Below are positions 55,445-64,000 of a stretch of DNA of 64,000 bases, in pieces. The notes beneath the pieces were generated by a model that was not told the origin of the DNA, did no database searches, and worked only from the letters and a program-made list of their open reading frames with translations. This stretch comes from Diploscapter coronatus (taxonomy: Eukaryota; Nematoda; Chromadorea; Rhabditida; Rhabditidae): NCBI GenBank assembly GCA_964036155.1, contig OZ038423.1:68525249-68589248 (forward strand). Reading direction: 5' to 3'. How positions within the stretch are numbered: the first letter of the stretch is position 1; every line of letters begins with the position of its first letter. The translations under genes were made by a program, and so were the position numbers.

Positions 55445-58400
55445 TTTCTGTTTTTTTTTTCCGCTCTCTCACCGCAAATTTACCGATCAATGAAGATTCT
55501 GGAAGAAAAACCGATAATTATCGATTTTCGACGAGTGTTTTCGAAAATAGAAGTCTTGAAAGAGACGGGAATGAGATGATTTTGGAAAGCGAAAGAAGGA
55601 GTTTTATATTTTTGAGATTTCGTAGATTTTCGAAACAGAGGATCGATATTTTCTGGTAGGGTTTTTGTTGGTGAAGAATATAAAATAAGGCAAATTTTAA
55701 AAGGAAATCGAAAAATGAAAAAGTGCGGGAAAGGCGAAAATTGTGGAAATTGCTCAAAAATCTAGGATAGATCATTGAAAAGGTTCGGATAGATTTCAAG
55801 AGATTTGACTTTATCGGATTTGGTAAATTTTTGAAAAAAAAACTATGAAATTCGAAAATGCGCGAAAAACGAGCGAAAATAATAAATAGAACAAGAGGTG
55901 TTGAAAACTAACGTTGACGCACCTGTAAATGCAGGACGAAAATTAGTCTTATTTTTCATTAGCTCGTTTCTCCAACATGTTCAAAATTTCAACTTTCGCT
56001 AACTTTTCAGAAGTTACAAGTAAACATTTCGGGTAGAAGCTAATATAGGGCGTTTTTCGATACCTTAGAACTCGGATCTGAAGTCGATTTAACGGCAACT
56101 CTTTTGTTTTTATTGTAAACTTTGGTTTTTCATGGCATACTGTACTTTCATTGATCCGACTTTCAAATATGACTTATCTCTATTTATTGACGTCTTTAGA
56201 GATTTGCATACAGAGCACACTTTGATCGCGACGTCACAGACCGTCAAAAGATCACCTTTAAAGGAAAGTGAAAATCGGGGTAAAAAGAAGTAGAAAGCCG
56301 AGAAATAGTATGGAAAGTCGGGAGAAAAAGAAATGATATCGAAAGATAAGTGGCTAGAGAAAAAGGAGACGACTATTAAAGATTCGCCGTTTTCTTTTGC
56401 ACTCTCATATTCAAATGGTATTGCTAATTCACATGTATTCCATATTATCAAGATGTCAGTCTGTATCTTTAGAAGTCAAATTAGAGATAGTTAGATGGTT
56501 AGAGAGGAGAAATGACATGGATTAGAGAAATTTAGAAATATCATATAGTAGCGAGAGACCCAGAGAAAGAACTTTGAATCTTCATTTGCATATGAAGCTG
56601 AGAATAAACAACTTTTGATAGTGAAGCAAAACTTTACGACGAAGAAAGTTTAATGGAGATCGAAAATTAGAATTTTGCAAGAAATTCCTGAACTCTTGAT
56701 ACTTTGTAAAAACGAACCTTTTCAGGCACTTCTCTGCAATAGTCATGGAATCCCGAATGCTGATACGGAGAATAAATCTCTTGAGCTGATGGTATGTTCA
56801 GATATCCTTATCCAGATGAATGGTTTGTGAGGGCCTTTCAAACTCCAAACTGTTAAAGAAATCTACTTTATTGCTAGCTTTTAGCAATGGAGAAAATTTG
56901 AAAGTTTTTCCAGATGCCATCGCGACAAACTCCATGCTTAAACGCTCAAACTTTTTATTCTTTAGGCAAAAAGGGTATCGAAATTGATAGAGAAAGTGCT
57001 CCAGGTCAAAAGATCACTCGAAAGAAGAGTTGGTGATCGTGTAGTCTAGTCTGGTCTTTCCTAATCCTTGGTCTTTACTCTCTGTAGGTTATGAGTATAA
57101 TGACGAATCACAATTTAAAATTTGTTGAATAAATCGAAGCGTCTAGCATCACTGAAAGTCTTCTGTTGAGGATATTTTATGTGACTTTGTGAAACCTGCA
57201 AGGTTACTGTAGAATTTCATATAAAATATTTTCATTGAATGGACTTCTATGTCAGAGAGAATATTTCATTTTTAAAAGAATTTAAACTTGAAAAATTTCA
57301 AAACCTATCTGTCTAATTTGAACTTTGAAGTTTCACTTGCCCTTTCATAAAGCTGATGCAATCATTTTTCGTTCACGGTCCTTTCACATGAATTGCACTT
57401 TCGGTTCACAAAAAATTCCAAGAACTTCCTAGCAGTTTTCGATCGCAAAAATATCAGTTTCCTGCTATTTTTAGAAGTGGAGAAGACGCTCTTTGGACCG
57501 TAGAATCTTTAAAGCTGCTGAGAAATCGTGTGTCATAGTGTCATTCATAAAACCAGCCCATTTTTTGTCTTCCATCTTTCTTTTGATAAATGTCTTATCA
57601 GTGATTTGTGAAATGTACGAGTTTTGAAAGACGAACGAAAAACTTGAAATGATCTAAAAATAATAGATACCGTGCAAACCAAAATAAAGTGAATTGGAGA
57701 AGCGAAATTCGAAATGTTTCAAAATCACGTATTTTCAAAAATTTGAAGGGTTTTTTTTTTAAAATATAAATCATTCCTATTTACTGCTTTGGATTTATAC
57801 GTTGGAGAAATTTCAAATCTAATCTAACAAATCAAATACATAAGTTTCAATCGTTTGGAAGTTTAATTAACTTAGAGTTGAGTCTTGTAATAAAAAATGT
57901 TTACATATCATATTGTTCTCAAAGCACAGAATATGTTTCATAATTTTGCAGCTAAATTTCCAAGAACTTATTCAATTCCTCTTGACATCTGTTGGATAAA
58001 AATTTACAAAAAAAATAGTCACCTTAATTTCTGGATTAAATTGCTGATCTGGAAAATAATCTGAATGTTTAGTGTCTATACATATTAGGTCCACACAATA
58101 ACAATCACTGAACTTTCTGCGTGCAACAAAATAAGACTAGAGGCACTCGCCCTTTGGACGCGAACGTTCCATCGGCAAAATAACAATCTATTTACTTCCT
58201 AACTTGCACTTCTGTATTTTAAATCAAACTTACAGGTGAAATACACACATGCTGCGTGCCTCAGAAAGTCATGTATCTCATGGAGAATCAATTTCTTTAG
58301 TGTCTAGGGTGAGCTCCATAAAAATCATCATCGAAAAGAAATGAATAGATTGTATCATAATAAAATATTCTCAAAGTAGGTCTAAAAATTTTGCACGACT

Positions 58401-59858
58401 AAATTGAAGATTAACTTCATTAGTGTTTTCTGCAGTAAGTAGTATCGGAATAAATCTAAAGTTTCAACATTTCTCTTCGATACATTGGTTTAAAGTCACA
58501 GTAACCTTACTTATCAGTATCAGGCTGACAGTGTGGAAGGTGTGGGTTCTCTGAACTCGTTATCGAATTATCAGTCGTTTCATCAGTTCACTACTAAGAC
58601 ACTTTCTTTTTCTGTGAATGTCTGACCATAACTGGTTCCATTCAGCAGGAAATTTGCGAACGGAAATTCCCGAGGCTTGGAAATTTGGTGCCACTGTTGC
58701 GTCGACACGAATCAGTTCATATGAATTTCATCAATCTTATTCAAGGGTTTAGATTTGTTCATTCTATCAACGAAATATTGCAATTAAATAAAAAGGTAGG
58801 TGAGCATAAAATTTTTAAGCATAATGAAAATTTAAACTTAAGATATTCTATTAACACATTTAAAAGTAGCGACATGGATTTCTGATTTTGTTTTTTTTTT
58901 TTTTAAATATAGACCATACAGTTCAAAGTCTATGATACACAGCAATATTAAGTTTTGCTTTTACAAACGAAATTTGGCACATCAAGAATCGTCTCCTTAT
59001 GTAAATTATAATTCTTCATCTTTTTCACATGGAGCCTATGATAAGAGAGCATCGAAATTTCATAGTGTTAATGGATACTGTGTTGAAAGTTGGCTGGGAT
59101 ATTTTAAAATTAAAAACACTATCTTTGATAAGAATTGGCGAACAGTAGAGTCGAAAATACTCATCAGTACAATTTCATTTCCACCCTGCAAAACAAGTCA
59201 AAAATCACCGTCATGAATGACCGATTACAGTTTTGATAGACAATTAAAAATTAGAAAAAATAACTCCTTTTTATCTTTCTATCTCTAACAAAGGTGATTT
59301 TCACGTGAAGCGCATATCCAGAGGGAACCCCCGTTGATAAAATAAAGATCGCTCCCTTATCAAAACGTCTGAGATAGAGAAAAATAAACCAAAGAAATAT
59401 TGTTGAAAAAGTAGAGGCCAAAGAAAAATAAACCAGAGAAATAACATGGATTAAACAGTAAGAAATAGCATAATCTAGAGAGATTACCTTTCTTTAAAGA
59501 TATTTTTTTTTTCTTTTCTCCAAGTAAATCCAAATCTATCGTCTTTCCAGGACAACTTGTCTGGGGATGCAACTTTAAAGATCCCTCTAATTCTTTTTCT
59601 CTCAAAAAGCCATGCTATTCCATATTTTCGGATTATTTTCCCTCTCTCTCTCTCTAACCATTTATCCGTAACTCTCGTTCCTCTTCATATCTCATTCACT
59701 ATTTCTCCATCTTTTTTCTGTCTAGAATCTCTCAAAACCTAGGGCTATTTTTATAAGTTTTGTCACTTTTGCCCTCTAAAGTATTGTTTTGACCACTGAA
59801 TTCTCTCGGTTTTGGTGCCATTGGCGTGGGGGGTGTTTGGAGACTCCGCCCACTCGAG
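55445..59858. other. Large intergenic region between SSRP1 and PGP genes
   Basis: About 4.4 kb, presumably holding divergent promoters. Recurrent-motif copies at 56300-56317, 56505-56520, 59436-59452, about 59461 and 59608-59625 sit in purine- or pyrimidine-rich blocks. Short open frames at 56110-56451, 58685-58885 and 58932-59216 have no splice context or family resemblance. No RNA gene was recognised. Confidence 0.45.
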
Positions 59859-59866
59859 TATAAAAG
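59859..59866 (+). promoter_or_regulatory. TATA box upstream of the PGP gene
   Basis: TATAAAAG in a CTCGAGTATAAAAGGACC setting, just after a CCGCCC box at about 59846. It is the strongest core promoter in this region and points toward the phosphatase. The first coding exon is 650 bases downstream behind a TTTTCAG at 60499-60502, so a spliced 5' leader is likely. Confidence 0.6.
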
Positions 59867-60517
59867 GACCCACCTAGAAGTGGTACAGATCATCTGAACT
59901 TCACAAGCTATATCCTGATATATCCTCCTAAATCTTCTATTTCTAAGCTACCATATCCAAAAGACCATCCTACCACTCCCATAGATCCCATCCAATCGTA
60001 CCTGTAAAGTCGTATCTAATCGGACAAAACTACTTTCTTAATAACTTCTTTAAACCCAAAGTTTTGTGAAGCCTACAGTCGAAACTACTGTTTCACACTC
60101 CTTTTCCATTTCTCTTTAAAAAGTTGACAAACTAGACAAAAGCACTAAAAGCAATGTAATTTTACAAAAATCCGATTGTTTTGTAAGGTTTTTTGAAGAA
60201 GTGTCAACCACTATGCAAAAAGAGTGAAGAAGCAAAATTTCTTTTTCCTTTCATTCTTTCGATGCTCTCTCTCTCCGTTCGGTTGGCGCGCTATTTTTCG
60301 TCTGCGAAATTTCAAGTCCTGCCTAAATCTGAAGATATGGTGACTTTCTTTCGTATTTTTACTCATTTTTAAAAAAAATATCTTCCTCGGTCACTATCTT
60401 TTTCATCTAGTTTTTGAAAATATTGAATTTCCTGAGACATCTTCTATTTTCCGTAATTTTTGATAGTTTTCTTAAAAAAAACTCGAATTAAACACTTTTC
60501 AGAGTTGTACTCCGTTC

Positions 60518-63500
60518 ATGATGAAAATCGACGCCTCGTTGATCGCTCAGCTCCATGGCGAGCAGCCCTTCGTCACGCACGATCACAAGCCCATCTTTTT
60601 CAGGTAAAAATAAAGAACAAATTTTTAAGCTAAGCTAACTTTCTGCTTTCAGAAGAACTCTATCCATCAACGCTGAATCCTTCCAGACCATCATCAAGGA
60701 CATCGATACGTTCATCTTTGATGCGGATGGTTAGCTCTCTTGACACTAAAAAATCTAAAATTTCTATAAAATCCAGGAGTTTTGTGGCTGGGTGACGGAG
60801 TGATCCAGGGCTCACCCCAGTTCATCGACTACCTCATTTCTCTCGACAAACAGGTCATCGTCTTGACGAACAACGCCACCAAGAGCAGAGCCGTCTATGC
60901 CAAGAAACTCGCGAAGCTCGGATACAACTCCAAGCTCAACAAGGTTACTAGAATTTTGGATCGATTAAAAGTTTCCTTAAATGTGTTAAACATCAGGAAA
61001 ATAGCATTGATAAGATTTAAAATTGCCTAATGAGATAGATACGCTGAGAACAAAGTAGGTTAATCTCTGAAGTTTGGTAATTAAAAAAATAAAAATTTCC
61101 AGCAAATCAAGGTCCAAACTATTAGATAGATGATGTTGTGAAACAAGAGTGAATGTCAGCAAAAACCAGTCTTAGCAAGGGGGTATAAACAGGGATCTGC
61201 AAATCGGACTGATTTTCATATATTGTTCAGTTTTCCACGCTGATCATCATGATGTGGTTTGTTTTTCATAAAAATTGTCGTATGTAGGATTACGGTAACT
61301 TCAAGTCCTGGCAGACCCGACCTCAGAAAAAAATTCATAACTCCCTGTATTTCGCACCAAATTTCACGATTACTTTTTTATTTTGTAGACCTTGCCGAAG
61401 AGAATATGGAAAAAATAAGTAATTTTTATAAATTATTTTTGGCGGAAAGAATTATCCTATATACATGTACTGCGTTTACATGCGTAATATGGAGTTAATG
61501 TCAGTTTTACATGAAATCTTGTAGAGCTCTTCAAGTTGATCAACTTTTGTTCTAGAACTTATTCTAGAATGTGCACACACACACACACACACGGAGATAT
61601 GAATTTTTGAAAATTTTCTTCCATTAAAATCACCCAGTTTTACACATTAGAGACGTTTTTTCACCCCAGGATTCCCCCGTCCTTTTCACAAAATCTATAT
61701 CCTTTTACGCAGAATCTACTGGGCTTTCAAATAAGATGATTCTCAGCAGGCTTTTCTTCGTATCGATAGGATCAAAATCGCGAAAAACTGCGGTCGGATT
61801 TTCGAAAAATTATTGCCCACAGCAGGTGATCGTAGTTACATTATTTGTAGTGTTTCATGGGTTATCCAACGCTGAAAGCCTCGTTCGATTTGGTCTACAA
61901 ATAAGAAAGTTATGAATTTTTTCTGAGGTCGGGCCTGTCAGGACTTGAAGTTACCGTAATCCTACATACGACAATTTTTATGAAAAACAAATCACATCAT
62001 GATGATCAGCGTGGAAAACTGAACAATATATGGAAATCAGTCCGATTTGCAAACCCCTGTTTATACCGACCTTGATCTTAGTGACATTTGCTCTTAAATT
62101 TAATTTTTTGAAGATCGTTTTTTTTTTCATGTGAAAATCTTCTGGGGCCTTTCGAAAGCTACATGCTTAATTCATGTTTACAGTGTGCCTGCAAAGCCTC
62201 GGAGAATATAGAGGTTCAAAAATGAGCGACACAACCCATCAACAAACAGACTTGGAAAATTTCGAACCGCATGAAATGAGATAGCATGCCTAATCGAGAG
62301 AGAAAAACATCATATTTCTTTCCGTCTCTCAATAAGACATCGTCTCTTTTCATGCAGTTGACTGCAATTCGAAATTTCCCAAGTCTGGAGAAAGTGCAAA
62401 GTTTAAACAACTATGCGCCTGGCGATTGAACGCAATTTTCTAGATCTAGTGCAAAAATAACGAGCTTGTGAATATCAATGGGTATATGAAAGAAATCGCT
62501 CAAATTCTAAGGGGTTGATAACAATAAATTATTGAAAATTTAAAAATCTATCGCTACTACTTCAAAGAAATGGCTAAAACTAGAGAACTAACCTCAAAAA
62601 TTTCAGAATACCCTGGTCAATCCCGCCGCGGTTGTTGCTGACACCTTGGCTCGTGCCGGTCTGTCTGGAGGCAAGAAGAAGGTGAGTAAAATCAATTCTT
62701 ATCAGAAGTAGCCTCTTGTTCCCACATCACCACTTATCATCCTTTATCAGTCCTTGTCTTTGCTTACCTCTAACTATCGTTTGCTATCGCCTCTTATCAC
62801 TGTTATCATTTAACCAATTTTATAATAGTTAATCATTCCCTGTTTTAGATCTACATGATCGGCTCCCAGGGCATGCGTGATGAGATGGACGAGCTTGACA
62901 TCGACTATTTCGGTCACGGCCCTGAGCCACAAGACAACTCCGACGGATCCGCGTTCATGTACGACATCGAGCTGAAGGAAAAGGTCAGTGAGTTCTTCAA
63001 TTATAGATGTCGTTTTTTGTAGTTGTAATGGTTGCAAATAACTGAACTCATTCCTAAAGTTTATTTGAAATTTGTTGAAACTTACCAAAAATCGATCAAA
63101 TTGAGCATTGATATTTTTAGCCAGAAGATGTTGGTGCCGTCGTTGTCGGCTACGAGAAACATTTCAACTACCACAAGCTGATGAAGGCCGCGAACTACCT
63201 GAGGAACCCCGAGTGCATGTTCATCGCCACGAATGAAGACGAGACCTGTCCCGGACCCAAGCCGGAGGTTATCATTCCTGATGCAGGTATGCTATTTGAA
63301 TGAAAATTAGGGTTACTGTAAATCGTTAAATTTTGAAAAATGAATTTTTATTCTAAAATATGAAGGGAATAATTTCTGCTTTTTCTGTAAGACATTGGAA
63401 ATAAAGATAAAGTTACCGTAGTTTTTGTTAAATTCTTTGAAAGAACTGAATTACTGTATTTAGAGAAAAAAAAAAACCAGAATATTTTAGGTCCTCTCGT

Positions 63501-64000
63501 AGCAGCCGTCAAGTGCGCGACGAATCGCGATCCGGTCACGGTTGGCAAGCCGAACACCCCTGCGTTCGACTACATCCAAAGGAAGTGGAACGTCGACCCA
63601 ACGAGGACCATCATGATTGGAGATAGGTTAGCGAACAAGTACTTCATTTATGCCTTCGATAACGCCAGTTCGTTGACTCATATTTGATGTAGTGTTCATC
63701 ATAATTTTTGAGGCTTATCTTTTAGAAAATCGTGAATCAAAAAAGAACTTCTTTATCCTTGTTTTTATTAGGTTCGTTATCAAAATCAAGTATACTTTCA
63801 TATTGTCGTTTACATTAAAAAATTTTAAACCTGTCAAACCAGTTCGATTTTATCACACCTTCCACTAGATAATATTTCTATTTTAAAAATCCTATTCATC
63901 CTTTAAAGATCTTGAATCTTTAAATTTACCTAAAATTTCCAGAACGAACACGGACGTGAAGTTCGGTCGCGACCACGGTCTGAAGACGATGCTGGTTCTG
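60518..64000 (+). CDS. PGP: Phosphoglycolate / glycerol-3-phosphate phosphatase (PGP), 3' end cut off
   Basis: Exons 60518-60603, 60653-60729, 60777-60943, 62607-62681, 62849-62983, 63121-63286, 63491-63626 and 63943-64000 give 300 aa in one frame before the window ends; the family runs to about 310-350 aa. It is a HAD hydrolase that removes phosphate from 2-phosphoglycolate or glycerol-3-phosphate in the cytosol. Motif I is DADGVLWLGD (nucleophile Asp52, acid Asp54), motif II is VLTNNATKSR, the cap carries GSQGMRDEMDE and VVVGYEKHFNY, the motif III lysine is expected in VGKPNTPAF, and motif IV reads MIGDRTNTDVKFG. It corresponds to worm pgph genes. Two adjacent ATGs (60518, 60521) open the frame 15 bases after a TTTTCAG acceptor. 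Intron 3 is 1.66 kb and contains a foldback repeat. Confidence 0.94.
61144..62097. mobile_element. Foldback element in PGP intron 3
   Basis: The left arm (about 61144-61390) and right arm (about 61850-62097) are inverted copies. Shared words include GGTATAAACAGGG, GCAAATCGGACTGATTT, CACGCTGATCATCATGATGT and GGATTACGGTAACTTCAAGT. They differ by scattered substitutions. Between them, 61516-61612 matches the inner module of the 33-35 kb element (CTTGTAGAGCTCTTCAA, GAACTTATTC, GAATGTGCACACACA, GATATGAATTTTTGAAA). There is no transposase open frame. It is probably a non-autonomous member of the same or a sister family. Confidence 0.8.
61572..61592 (+). repeat. CA dinucleotide run
   Basis: A (CA)n run of about ten units inside the loop of the foldback element. 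The matching place in the 33-35 kb element has only a short GTGTGTGCAC stretch, so the run grew after the copies split. Confidence 0.75.

Overview
The window is nuclear DNA of a nematode, most likely a rhabditid. The evidence is short AT-rich introns with TTTTCAG/TTTTAG acceptors, GC-richer exons, acceptor sites lying right at start codons (as in trans-spliced worm mRNAs), AATAAA signals, and a gene set with expanded esterase, lipase and cysteine-rich families. Nothing bacterial, viral, tRNA or rRNA was recognised. Species cannot be read from the sequence. All multi-exon models were built by hand: the exons keep one reading frame across every junction, but no transcript was available.

Layout. 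1-314: last exons of an unrecognised + gene. 1609-4415 (+): a globin. 4914-8151 (-): a flavin-containing monooxygenase. 8152-12298: a long divergent promoter gap with pyrimidine-rich islands and a doubled TATA unit. 13113-17221 (+): a carboxylesterase with an intact triad and a possible extra 5' exon at 12299. 17966-19325 (-): a small single-pass CUB-domain protein. 20499-22467 and 23605-25814 (-): two tandem secreted class 3 lipases with the same exon plan, separated by two exons that encode a hydrophobic tail. 27817-28952 and 29750-31942 (-): two related secreted cysteine-rich proteins, each with a TATA box. 33052-35095: a 2 kb foldback repeat. 35733-39940 (-, perhaps starting near 41.4-41.9 kb): an ACSF2-type acyl-CoA synthetase. 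43544-48981 (-): a RING/B-box protein resembling RNF207. 49638-55444 (-): SSRP1, the HMG-box subunit of FACT, with a repeat cluster in its last intron. 60518 to the end (+): a phosphoglycolate/glycerol-3-phosphate phosphatase, cut by the window end, with a second foldback repeat in its third intron.

The genes do not form an obvious pathway or operon. Secreted or detoxifying enzymes (FMO, esterase, lipases, cysteine-rich proteins) fill the left half, and conserved housekeeping genes (ACSF2, RNF207-like, SSRP1, PGP) the right half. The most unusual signals are: two foldback elements that share an internal module; a 20-base word repeated in inverted clusters inside the SSRP1 intron; a degenerate motif (GAGAAATAGTATGGAAA and its complement) that recurs about twenty times only in non-coding gaps; several GC-AG introns and many AAG/GAG acceptors; and possible alternative C-termini for the globin and one lipase.
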